Shown here: positions 49,979 to 58,111 of the stretch, in pieces | Layout of the letters: each line of letters opens with the position of its first letter | Position numbering within the stretch: the stretch's first letter is position 1 | DNA from: Ornithobacterium rhinotracheale | Lineage (GTDB): Bacteria; Bacteroidota; Bacteroidia; Flavobacteriales; Weeksellaceae | Assembly: GCF_022832975.1 (NCBI RefSeq) | Contig: NZ_CP094846.1 | Coordinates: 1,997,501 to 2,061,500, forward strand | Direction: 5' to 3' | Length of the DNA stretch: 64,000 nt | Notes under the pieces: generated by a model | What the model was told of the DNA's origin: nothing | Seen by the model: the letters and a program-made list of their open reading frames with translations, nothing else | Databases searched by the model: none | Position numbers and translations under genes: made by a program

Positions 49979-50284
49979 CTACACTTTAATTTCCACTTCC
50001 ACTCCACTTGGCAATTCTAGCTTCATCAAAGCATCAACAGTTTTAGATGATGATGAATAGATGTCTAGCAGACGCTTGTGAGAATTTAGCTCAAATTGCT
50101 CACGCGCTTTCTTATTTACGTGAGGCGAGCGCAATACGGTAAAAATTCTCTTGTTGGTAGGTAATGGAATTGGACCATTAACCACTGCACCTGTAGTTTT
50201 TACAGTTTTTACAATCTTCTCAGCAGATTTATCTACTAAATTATGATCGTAAGATTTAAGTTTTATTCTTATTTTTTGACTCAT
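49979..50284 (-). CDS. rpsJ: 30S ribosomal protein S10
   Basis: A 101-residue S10, part of the 30S head and partner of NusB/NusG in antitermination. [19 protein letters not shown] and [19 protein letters not shown] are exact family features. It follows fusA by 8 bases. Confidence 0.98.
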   Translation of the reverse strand: MSQKIRIKLKSYDHNLVDKSAEKIVKTVKTTGAVVNGPIPLPTNKRIFTVLRSPHVNKKAREQFELNSHKRLLDIYSSSSKTVDALMKLELPSGVEVEIKV

Positions 50285-50292
50285 TGTTTCAA

Positions 50293-52419
50293 TTATTCTT
50301 CGTTACCTTTTGCTTTAGCTACTACTTCATCTGCTATATTTTGTGGAGCAGCTTCGTATTTCTCAAACTCCATAGTTGAAGTTGCACGACCAGAAGATAA
50401 AGTTCTTAAAGATGTTACATAACCAAACATTTCTGATAATGGCACAGTAGCTTTAATCACTTTAGCGTTATTTCTATCGCTCATTCCTGAAGGCACACCT
50501 CTTCTTCTGTTCAAGTCGCCTACGATATCTCCCATATTTTCCTCAGGAGTTAGGATTTCCAACTTCATAATTGGCTCCATAATCGCAGGTCTCGCTTTCT
50601 TAGCAGCTGCTTTAAATCCAAGCTTCGCAGCCAATTCAAACGATAATTGATCTGAATCCACAGGGTGGAATGAACCATCTTTTAAGGTAATCTTCATTGA
50701 ATCTACTTCATAGCCTGCTAATGGACCATTTTTCATAGCTTCTTTGAAGCCTTTTTCTACTGATGGAATATACTCTTTTGGAATGTTTCCACCTTTAATT
50801 TCATTGATAAATTGAAGACCAACAACACCTTCATCGGCAGGCTCAATAGCAAACACGATATCTGCGAATTTACCACGACCACCTGTTTGTTTCTTATAAG
50901 TTTCACGGTGTTCTGCACTACCCATGATTGCCTCTTTGTACTCAACTTGAGGTTGACCTTGATTAACTTCTACCTTGAACTCTCTCTTCAAACGGTCTAC
51001 AATAATATCTAAGTGGAGCTCACCCATACCAGAAATCACAGTTTGTCCTGATTTCTCATCAGTTCTAACTTGGAAAGTTGGGTCCTCTTCAGCTAACTTA
51101 GCTAAAGCCATACCAAGCTTATCCATATCTGCTTTAGATTTTGGCTCAACTGCGATACCAATTACTGGATCCGGGAATTCCATACTTTCTAATACGATTG
51201 GTGCATTTTCAGCGGACAATGTATCTCCAGTTTTAATATCTTTAAATCCTACAGCCGCTCCGATATCTCCAGCTTCGATATATTCTAGAGGCTCTTGTTT
51301 GTTTGCGTGCATTTGATAAATACGAGAGATACGCTCTTTGTTACCTGATCTATTGTTCAAGACATATGAACCAGCATCTAAGTGACCAGAGTATGCTCTA
51401 AAGAATGCTAAACGACCAACAAATGGATCTGTTGCAATCTTAAATGCTAACGCAGCAAAAGGCTCATCTACTGAGGGCTTTCTAACTTCAAGTTCTCCTG
51501 TATTTGGATTAGTACCTTCAATTGCTTCAATATCAGTTGGAGCTGGCAAGTATCTACACACCGCATCTAACATGAATTGAACGCCTTTGTTTTTAAACGA
51601 AGAACCACACATCATTGGGATGATAGCCATATCCAATGTAGCAGCTCTTAAAGCAGCATGAATCTCATCTTCAGTAATGCTGTTTTCATCTTCCATGAAT
51701 TTCTCTAAAAGATTTTCATCGTAAGCAGCAACCTCTTCAATGAGTTTTGCTCTAAGCTCAGCTGCTTGTTCTTTTAATTCTTCTGGAATTTCAATTTCAT
51801 CAAAAGTAGCACCTTGTGTTTCATCATGCCACACGATAGCTTTGTTTTTAACTAAGTCTACTACCCCTCTAAAGTCAGCTTCGTCTCCGATGTTCAACAC
51901 GATTGGCACCGCATTAGAACCTAACATTTCTTTTACTTGTGTACAAACAGCTAAGAAGTTTGAACCTTGACGGTCCATCTTGTTAACGAAACCTAATCTA
52001 GGAACCTTGTAGTTATCAGCTAATCTCCAGTTAGTTTCTGACTGAGGCTCAACACCATCAACGGCACTGAACAAGAAAACTAACCCATCAAGCACACGCA
52101 ATGAACGGTTTACTTCTACGGTAAAGTCAACGTGGCCCGGAGTATCGATAATGTTAAAATGATAATCGTGTGCATTCGGTAGCGGCTTACCATTATGCTT
52201 TGGGAACACCCAAGTACAAGTAGTTGCTGCTGAGGTAATTGTAATACCTCTTTCAGCTTCTTGCTCCATCCAATCCATGGTAGCTGCACCTTCGTGCACC
52301 TCACCAATTTTGTGTGAACGACCTGTATAGAACAAAATACGCTCTGTAGTTGTTGTTTTCCCAGCATCGATGTGAGCTGCAATACCAATGTTTCTTGTAA
52401 ATTTTAAATCTCTTGACAT
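50293..52419 (-). CDS. fusA: elongation factor G
   Basis: A 708-residue translocation GTPase. [19 protein letters not shown] (P loop), the switch region [23 protein letters not shown] and NKMDR are present; domains III-V follow and end with the [12 protein letters not shown] region. It lies between rpsG and rpsJ in the str-S10 fusion. Bacteroidota often carry a second EF-G, not seen here. Confidence 0.98.
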   Translation of the reverse strand: MSRDLKFTRNIGIAAHIDAGKTTTTERILFYTGRSHKIGEVHEGAATMDWMEQEAERGITITSAATTCTWVFPKHNGKPLPNAHDYHFNIIDTPGHVDFTVEVNRSLRVLDGLVFLFSAVDGVEPQSETNWRLADNYKVPRLGFVNKMDRQGSNFLAVCTQVKEMLGSNAVPIVLNIGDEADFRGVVDLVKNKAIVWHDETQGATFDEIEIPEELKEQAAELRAKLIEEVAAYDENLLEKFMEDENSITEDEIHAALRAATLDMAIIPMMCGSSFKNKGVQFMLDAVCRYLPAPTDIEAIEGTNPNTGELEVRKPSVDEPFAALAFKIATDPFVGRLAFFRAYSGHLDAGSYVLNNRSGNKERISRIYQMHANKQEPLEYIEAGDIGAAVGFKDIKTGDTLSAENAPIVLESMEFPDPVIGIAVEPKSKADMDKLGMALAKLAEEDPTFQVRTDEKSGQTVISGMGELHLDIIVDRLKREFKVEVNQGQPQVEYKEAIMGSAEHRETYKKQTGGRGKFADIVFAIEPADEGVVGLQFINEIKGGNIPKEYIPSVEKGFKEAMKNGPLAGYEVDSMKITLKDGSFHPVDSDQLSFELAAKLGFKAAAKKARPAIMEPIMKLEILTPEENMGDIVGDLNRRRGVPSGMSDRNNAKVIKATVPLSEMFGYVTSLRTLSSGRATSTMEFEKYEAAPQNIADEVVAKAKGNEE

Positions 52420-52424
52420 TATAA

Positions 52425-52901
52425 TTAGAATCTAAAGTGTGAAAATGCTTTGTTTGCTTCTGCCATTCTATGAGTTTCAACTCTTTTCTTAACTGCAGCA
52501 CCTTCTTCTTTAGAAGCAGCAATAATTTCAGCAGCTAATTTTTGAGCCATAGATTTCTCGTTACGAGCTCTAGAATATTTAATCAACCATTTCATCGCCA
52601 TAGAAATCTTTCTATCTGGGCGAATTTGCATAGGAATTTGGAATGTAGCCCCTCCAACTCTTCTTGAACGAACCTCTACATGCGGCATAACATTAGTTAA
52701 CGCATCTTTCCAAACTTCTAAAGCTTCTTTTTCTTCGTCCTCTTTTTTCTGATCTACGATATCAATTGCATCGTAAAATACTTTAAATGCTACACTTTTT
52801 TTCCCGTCTAACATTAAGTTATTAACAAAACGAGTTACCAAAGTATCGTTAAACTTAGGATCTGGGAGTAAGTGACGTTTTTTAGCTCTTGTCTTTCTCA
52901 T
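52425..52901 (-). CDS. rpsG: 30S ribosomal protein S7
   Basis: A 158-residue S7, starter of 30S head assembly and in E. coli repressor of the str operon. [19 protein letters not shown] and the [18 protein letters not shown] segment are canonical. Confidence 0.98.
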   Translation of the reverse strand: MRKTRAKKRHLLPDPKFNDTLVTRFVNNLMLDGKKSVAFKVFYDAIDIVDQKKEDEEKEALEVWKDALTNVMPHVEVRSRRVGGATFQIPMQIRPDRKISMAMKWLIKYSRARNEKSMAQKLAAEIIAASKEEGAAVKKRVETHRMAEANKAFSHFRF

Positions 52902-52921
52902 TTCTTCTTAAGGATTAAAAA

Positions 52922-53296
52922 TTATTTTTTAGGACGTTTAGCTCCGTACTTACTTCTTCTTTGTAAACGACCATTAACTCCCGCAGTATCTAATGCACCG
53001 CGTACGATGTGATAACGCACACCTGGTAAATCTTTTACCCTTCCTCCTCTCACCAATACTATCGAGTGCTCTTGCAAATTATGTCCTTCACCACCGATGT
53101 AGGCGTTCACCTCTTTACCATTTGTTAAACGCACACGCGCTACTTTACGCATTGCTGAGTTTGGTTTTTTAGGTGTAGTGGTGTACACACGAGTACACAC
53201 GCCTCTTCGCTGTGGACAACTTTCCAAAGCAGCCGATTTACTCTTCTTAGTGAGTTTGTTTCTACCTTTTCTTACTAATTGCTGAATTGTTGGCAT
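52922..53296 (-). CDS. rpsL: 30S ribosomal protein S12
   Basis: A 124-residue S12 of the decoding centre, first gene of the superoperon. The two streptomycin-relevant loops read TTPKKPNSA (Lys at the usual position 43 equivalent) and [13 protein letters not shown], both wild type. Confidence 0.98.
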   Translation of the reverse strand: MPTIQQLVRKGRNKLTKKSKSAALESCPQRRGVCTRVYTTTPKKPNSAMRKVARVRLTNGKEVNAYIGGEGHNLQEHSIVLVRGGRVKDLPGVRYHIVRGALDTAGVNGRLQRRSKYGAKRPKK

Positions 53297-53362
53297 ATTA
53301 TATATAAAATATTCTTAGTTCTCAACCCTTTAAAAAACAGACTTCGCCTATTAAAGGGTGTG

Positions 53363-53392
53363 CAAAGGTATGTCTTTTTATTTAATATACAA
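53363..53392 (-). promoter_or_regulatory. promoter of the str-S10-spc-alpha superoperon
   Basis: Leftward TTG at 53390-53392, a 19-base spacer and TACCTTTG at 53363-53370, an ideal Bacteroidota promoter. Transcription should start near 53357, giving a leader of about 60 bases before rpsL. No other promoter of this quality was seen in the next 17 kb on this strand. Confidence 0.78.
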
Positions 53393-53414
53393 AGATTTAT
53401 GCATATTATTTTAC

Positions 53415-53464
53415 AAAAAAATGTTCTAACTTAGGATTTTACACCCTCAGCTAGAACATTTTTT
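53415..53464 (-). terminator. terminator of the DUF937-OmpA gene
   Basis: Inverted repeat AAATGTTCTA (within 53416-53428) with TAGAACATTT (53452-53464) around a 23-base loop, followed leftward by a T run. A second AT-only palindrome at 53468-53490 precedes it. Confidence 0.68.
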
Positions 53465-53503
53465 ACGACTTAAAAAATCGATTTTTAAGTATTTTTTATG
53501 ATT

Positions 53504-55006
53504 TTATTTTTCTGTCACGCGCAAATCTACCCGTCTATTTTGAGCCATACAAGCTGGTGTGTCATTGGTTGCGCATACAAAGTGAGCCGCCCCATAACCT
53601 TCTGCCGAAACACGATCTTTTTTCAAGCCGAGCGCAATCATTGTTTTCATTGCTGTTTGCGCTCTATCGTTTGACAATGGCTGATTAACTTCCTGAGAGC
53701 CTGCATTATCGGTATAGCCACCTAATTTAATTTTAGCCTTTGGATAATCGTTTAAAATTAAAACTAAATTTTTCAATTGCTGCTTAGACTCTGGCGTAAG
53801 ACTTGATTTTCCTTTTTCAAAGTATATTCTATCCAGCGTCATCCACCCTTGCGTTTTATCATCAGAAACAGTGAAATTACTATCACTCAAAAATTTATAT
53901 AATTTATTTTCAATACTTCCCTCTCCTACTTTTAATTTGGTGCCGTTTTTAAGAGAAATTTCCACTTCAGAGCCTAAATCGTAAATAAAATTTCCAGTTG
54001 CCTCGTCATACACGCCTGCTATAAATGGCTTGGGAGCTATCACTAAAGTCGTATCAACTTTTATTGCCTCACCATTAGCATTGTAAACATAATTTCCATT
54101 AGATAAAATATAGCTTTCTGGCGTTATTTGTAGAGTTCCATTTTTCACATTAAGTGTATCCCCTTCAACAGAAAGTACTGGATTCACATTATTATCCACA
54201 ATTACACCATTTTTATCAATTCCAAAGGTTTCTGAACGCAAAGGCGCCACCGGTTTTTGATTCTCATCTTTTGCAGCAAACTCCTTATATATAAAGTATC
54301 CTGCAATCACCAAAATTGGGATTAAAAGCAACCAAACCCAGCTTTTATTACTTCCTCGCTGGCTATTTGAAACCACAGGCGCAGGAGAAATTTTAGGCTC
54401 AGCTTTTGGCAACACGTCTGCTTTGACTGAATGGGGCTGGGCTGATTTTTCAAATTTCAAAGATTGAACACCTAATCTAGCAGCCAACCCGTGCAGCCCC
54501 GATGGAATAGCATCTACGAAGGCATCTTTCTCTTGAGAAAACAATGCCACTAGCCCTTGCGTCGTCACCCCCTCTCCAGTGATTTTCTTACCCACTACAC
54601 TCATTATCAAAGGGAACACAACTGCCAGCACTCCACTAGCTGCTTCCTTGCTTATATTCGCATACTGCGCAACACTCTCAAAAACCCACTCCTCCTTTCC
54701 TTTAAGCAAATCAAGAATACAAGTATTCCCTTTTCCTAAGAGTGCATGTTTATTCTGTTCAAAAACACGCAAAAAAGAGTCGCTGGCAAATAGCCCAGAC
54801 TGATCAATGTCTTTCGCCAAATCAAATACCTGCTGAGCACCAACTTCATTCTGCACCTTCTCATTAATAAATGACAACAATAAAGGTAGCACTCCCGTAA
54901 TTGCTTGAGATGTATTGCTTCTACTTTCGTTTACATAATTGCTTACTTTATCCACCAAAACAGGAGAAAGCTCACTCTTGGTCTGTTCAATCAACGAATT
55001 ATTCAT
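53504..55006 (-). CDS. DUF937 (YidB-like) N-domain fused through a membrane helix to an OmpA C-domain
   Basis: A 500-residue protein. Residues ~1-180 are a helical DUF937/YidB-like domain with no signal peptide; a Pro/Ser linker leads to one strong membrane helix (223-241, WVWLLLIPILVIAGYFIY); residues ~255-380 form a beta-type region with NGN-YVYN-like turns; the last ~115 residues are an OmpA-like peptidoglycan-binding domain (TLDRIYFEKGKSSL, GYTDNAGS, LSNDRAQ, NRRVDLRV). The predicted topology is cytoplasmic N-domain, inner-membrane helix and periplasmic OmpA domain binding the cell wall, so it is not a classic beta-barrel. It is a single-gene unit, upstream of the ribosomal promoter on the same strand. 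Confidence 0.82.
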   Translation of the reverse strand: MNNSLIEQTKSELSPVLVDKVSNYVNESRSNTSQAITGVLPLLLSFINEKVQNEVGAQQVFDLAKDIDQSGLFASDSFLRVFEQNKHALLGKGNTCILDLLKGKEEWVFESVAQYANISKEAASGVLAVVFPLIMSVVGKKITGEGVTTQGLVALFSQEKDAFVDAIPSGLHGLAARLGVQSLKFEKSAQPHSVKADVLPKAEPKISPAPVVSNSQRGSNKSWVWLLLIPILVIAGYFIYKEFAAKDENQKPVAPLRSETFGIDKNGVIVDNNVNPVLSVEGDTLNVKNGTLQITPESYILSNGNYVYNANGEAIKVDTTLVIAPKPFIAGVYDEATGNFIYDLGSEVEISLKNGTKLKVGEGSIENKLYKFLSDSNFTVSDDKTQGWMTLDRIYFEKGKSSLTPESKQQLKNLVLILNDYPKAKIKLGGYTDNAGSQEVNQPLSNDRAQTAMKTMIALGLKKDRVSAEGYGAAHFVCATNDTPACMAQNRRVDLRVTEK

Positions 55007-55121
55007 AATAGCTTAAATTAAAATTCGCTAATCCACAATAATCAAGCCAATTCAAATATTATCTATTGAGTTTTTGTTAAAATTCGATTTTAAATTCTTC
55101 TGAATTTAGCGTTTTTATATA

Positions 55122-55150
55122 TTGCATTAAAATTTAATTCTTTACATTTG
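55122..55150 (+). promoter_or_regulatory. promoter abutting the acyltransferase ATG
   Basis: TTG at 55122-55124, an 18-base spacer and TACATTTG at 55143-55150. The box ends only five bases before the ATG at 55156, so the mRNA should be leaderless or nearly so. No other Met occurs in the first part of the protein. Confidence 0.68.
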
Positions 55151-55155
55151 CTTTC

Positions 55156-56043
55156 ATGTTTTCGAAAATCACTAAAAATATCATTTTTATATTTGCCCTA
55201 ATCCCGACAAGGCTTTTGTATATTTTTGCTGATTTTTTATTTTTCATCCAGACTTATTTTGTTCGGTACAGAAGGAAAGTAGTTATTGAAAATCTAAAAA
55301 AATCATTTCCTACTTTTTCAGACGAAAAAATTCAATCTATAGCTAAAAAATTCAATCGACATTTGTGCGATTATGCCGTAGAATCTATACGAGCGTTAAA
55401 AATTTCTCAAAGAGAACTCGACACGCGCATTGAATTTAAAAATCTTGAAGTTTTAAACCAAATTAAAGCTGAAAATAAAAATTGCATGCTACTCTGCGGG
55501 CATATCTTTAATTGGGAATGGCTTATCGGGGCGGTGCATCATCTACCCACAGAGAAAACTTATGCCGTATACCACGCACTCAGCAATAAAGAAATTAACG
55601 ACATCATGCGACAATCTCGTGAACGATTCAACACACATGCTATTGACATGAATGAAACGCCACGCGTGATGATGAAAACGCCAAATGATGGAAATTCGAC
55701 ATTTTTGTTCGTAGCGGATCAAAGCCCTCATTGCAACTTAGTGCAGTACGACTTAGAATTTCTAAATCAAACCACGCCCGTATTCATTGGATTTGATAAA
55801 TTAGCCCGAAAATTAAATTACGGTGTTGTGTATGTGAATATTTCTTCTCCCAAGCGAGGACATTTTATTTTTTCGTTTGAAAGATTAATACCCAAAAACG
55901 ATTTTTTTGAGCCAAATGAAATTATACATTTATTTTACCAAGCCTTAGAAAATAACATAAAAACCGACCCCGCCAATTGGCTTTGGAGTCATCGTCGCTG
56001 GAAATATAAAAGAGGAATAGACTATTGGAAACTGCCATCGTAA
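55156..56043 (+). CDS. lysophospholipid/lipid A acyltransferase family (LpxL/HtrB-like)
   Basis: A 295-residue inner-membrane acyltransferase. An N-terminal hydrophobic anchor (about 10-35) is followed by the HX4E catalytic motif (GHIFNWE), the DQSPH segment and WLWSHRRWK near the C-terminus, all typical of the LpxL/LpxM/HtrB superfamily that adds secondary acyl chains to lipid A. In Bacteroidota the exact lipid substrate is often unproven. The gene overlaps the following glycosyltransferase by 19 bases, and lpxB lies 6 kb to the right. Confidence 0.88.
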   Translation: MFSKITKNIIFIFALIPTRLLYIFADFLFFIQTYFVRYRRKVVIENLKKSFPTFSDEKIQSIAKKFNRHLCDYAVESIRALKISQRELDTRIEFKNLEVLNQIKAENKNCMLLCGHIFNWEWLIGAVHHLPTEKTYAVYHALSNKEINDIMRQSRERFNTHAIDMNETPRVMMKTPNDGNSTFLFVADQSPHCNLVQYDLEFLNQTTPVFIGFDKLARKLNYGVVYVNISSPKRGHFIFSFERLIPKNDFFEPNEIIHLFYQALENNIKTDPANWLWSHRRWKYKRGIDYWKLPS

Positions 56044-57014
56044 TACTGAACTGGAACGGAAAAAAGTGGCTAAAAGCCTTTTTGCCATCATTGCTAAAAT
56101 ATAGCGAGCAAGCGGATATTTATGTGATAGACAACGCATCGACTGATGACGATGTGGAATTCTTGACTACCAACTTCCCGAGCGTAAAAATCGTTCAAAA
56201 TGCTCAAAATTATGGTTTTGCTGGTGGCTACAATGAAGGACTAAAACATATTTCGGCAGATTTATTTTGCTTGCTCAACTCCGATGTCGAAGTTTCCGAA
56301 GGCTGGTTGCCTCCCGTGCTGTATTTGTTTAATCAAGATGAAACTTTGGCGGCTGTTCAGCCTAAAATTTTAGATTATAATCAAAAAGACCAATTTGAAT
56401 ATGCAGGCGCAGCTGGTGGATTTTTAGACAACTTAGGCTATCCGTTTTGTCGTGGTAGAATTTTCTGGACATTGGAAAAAGACCAACATCAGTATAACGA
56501 TGTGCTCCCCATTTTTTGGGCGTCTGGTGCGTGCCTATTTATCCGTAGCGAAGTTTTCTGGAAAGTGGGTGGCTTTGATGCTGATTTCTTTGCACATATG
56601 GAAGAGATTGATTTGTGCTGGAGATTGCAAAATTTGGGCTACAAAATTCTGTATTGCGGACATTCTACGGTGTACCATGTGGGCGGTGGCACTTTGCAAA
56701 AAAACAGCCCGCGCAAGACTTATTTAAACTTCCGAAATAGCCTTTTTATGCTCATCAAGAATTTACCTTTATATAAAGTGTTTCCCGTGATTTTTGCTCG
56801 TTTAGTTTTAGACGGAATCACGGCAATTGTCTTTTGGCGATACGAAGGATTTGCTCATTTAAAAGCCATCTTTTTTGCGCATATGGATTTTTATAAGAAG
56901 TTTGGACATTTCTGGAAGAAAAGACAAAAAACTCAACGAAAGTTTTGGGCAAAACGCTTGGTGCCTTTTCAATATTTTATTTTAGGCAAAAAATATATGA
57001 AGGATTTATTTTAG
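56025..57014 (+). CDS. glycosyltransferase family 2, rhamnosyltransferase-like
   Basis: A 329-residue GT-A fold enzyme. METAIVILNWNGKKWL opens the nucleotide-binding domain; DNASTDDD, NYGFAGGYNEG and the metal-binding NSDVE (DxD equivalent) follow, with GGGTLQKNSPRKTYLNFRN near the end, as in enzymes that add rhamnose or related sugars to surface glycans. The start is TTG at 56025: it keeps the conserved N-terminus, and it overlaps the acyltransferase gene by 19 bases, implying coupled translation. Confidence 0.87.
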   Translation: METAIVILNWNGKKWLKAFLPSLLKYSEQADIYVIDNASTDDDVEFLTTNFPSVKIVQNAQNYGFAGGYNEGLKHISADLFCLLNSDVEVSEGWLPPVLYLFNQDETLAAVQPKILDYNQKDQFEYAGAAGGFLDNLGYPFCRGRIFWTLEKDQHQYNDVLPIFWASGACLFIRSEVFWKVGGFDADFFAHMEEIDLCWRLQNLGYKILYCGHSTVYHVGGGTLQKNSPRKTYLNFRNSLFMLIKNLPLYKVFPVIFARLVLDGITAIVFWRYEGFAHLKAIFFAHMDFYKKFGHFWKKRQKTQRKFWAKRLVPFQYFILGKKYMKDLF

Positions 57015-57032
57015 CCTTGTATTTATAAAAAA

Positions 57033-57057
57033 GTTCCCACGCCTGCGGCGTGGGAAC
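57033..57057 (-). terminator. terminator of the repeat lipoprotein gene
   Basis: A perfect, GC-rich 11-base inverted repeat (GTTCCCACGCC, 57033-57043 and 57047-57057) with a 3-base loop. Leftward it is followed by TTTTTT; rightward there is no T run. It is much richer in GC than its surroundings and may be a copy of a dispersed palindrome. Confidence 0.8.
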
Positions 57058-57081
57058 TACTCTTAAAAAAATAAAATACAC

Positions 57082-57936
57082 CTACTCGTAGTAAGTAATC
57101 TCACGCTCTGCGATACTTTCGGCTTTATCGTTTTTATAGGTTATTTTCTTAATCCAATTGTCGTGGGTATCGTATTCATAGGTATAGTTTTCTTTACTAT
57201 ATATATCACCATCTGAGTTATAAGTAACAACTTCTATACTATTCCCTTTTTCATCGTAAACAAAAGCATATTTAAAACTTACACTGCCATCTGAGTTATA
57301 ACAAACCTCCTCTATCTCATTCCCTTTTTCATCGTAAACATATTTAAATTTCGTACTATCATTTGGTCTGTAAATAACCTCTTCTATCCTATTCCCTTTA
57401 TTATCGTAGGCATAAGTCCATTTTTGACCTATACTGCCTTCTGAATTATAACTAACCACTTCAATATTATTTCCTTTATCATCATACGCATAAGTTTTTC
57501 TCCAACGCATACTACCATCTGCATTATGAAAAGCATCCTCTATCATATTCCCTTTATCATCGTACGCTAAAGTTTCCTTCCATATAATCCTACCATCTGC
57601 ATTATGATAAGCATCCTCCATCATATTCCCTTTTTCGTTATAAGCATAAGTTTCCTTCCATATAATCCTACCATCTGCATTATAAGTAACTTCCTCTATC
57701 CTATTACCTTTATTATCGTACGCTAAAGTTCTTTTCCTACGCATACTACCATCTTCTTCATATAAAACCACCTTTTTCATATTTCCTTTTTCGTTAAACA
57801 ACCTGAACTCTCTAGCGGATTTTACGGATTTTACTTTTCCTTTTAAGCCCCATTCCTCGGCATCGGTTTTCTTGTGTTGTTTATCGCACGCCCAAAGGCT
57901 TAACGCACCAAGGACTATTAAAATTATTCGTTTCAT
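57082..57936 (-). CDS. lipoprotein built of about nine 26-residue tandem repeats
   Basis: A 284-residue protein with a lipoprotein signal peptide (LSLWAC, Cys17), so envelope-anchored. From about residue 47 to the end it consists of about nine repeats of the form YDxKGNxIEEVxYNxDGxIxxKxTYA (26 residues, 78 bases); some are nearly identical in DNA. The pattern resembles RHS/YD-type or toxin-repeat beta-strand proteins, but no toxin or cleavage domain is present. Repeat-number change by slipped pairing is likely. It ends in a GC-rich terminator. Function unknown; adhesion or glycan binding is a guess. Confidence 0.78.
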   Translation of the reverse strand: MKRIILIVLGALSLWACDKQHKKTDAEEWGLKGKVKSVKSAREFRLFNEKGNMKKVVLYEEDGSMRRKRTLAYDNKGNRIEEVTYNADGRIIWKETYAYNEKGNMMEDAYHNADGRIIWKETLAYDDKGNMIEDAFHNADGSMRWRKTYAYDDKGNNIEVVSYNSEGSIGQKWTYAYDNKGNRIEEVIYRPNDSTKFKYVYDEKGNEIEEVCYNSDGSVSFKYAFVYDEKGNSIEVVTYNSDGDIYSKENYTYEYDTHDNWIKKITYKNDKAESIAEREITYYE

Positions 57937-58111
57937 ATATTGAATTAAATTAAACTTAAAAACTTAATTTTTTAAATTCACATAAGTTAAAAAATCCAAA
58001 CAAAAATAAAAAACTTTTCTACTTTAAAAAAGTAGAATACAATAAAATCTCTGAGAAAAACCGCCTAAGAAAAAATATATTCTTATTTTCGCATCAAATA
58101 AATAAAATCGA

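Noticed and set aside
53468-53490. AT-only palindrome ACTTAAAAA-TCGA-TTTTTAAGT
   Set aside because: Weak stem of mostly A-T pairs; probably background in AT-rich DNA, though it might assist the adjacent terminator.
57082-57936. Repeats of about 78 bases that could suggest a CRISPR-like array
   Set aside because: Repeats are in frame, encode a conserved 26-residue unit, have no unique spacers and lie in a lipoprotein gene.
58017-58037. Hairpin TTCTACTTT-AAA-AAAGTAGAA upstream of the DUF2723 gene
   Set aside because: Short, AT-rich and without a T run; no gene ends near it, so no function is supported.
58084-58091. TATTTTCG as a promoter box of the DUF2723 gene
   Set aside because: One mismatch to TAnnTTTG and no TTG at -33; too weak to list.
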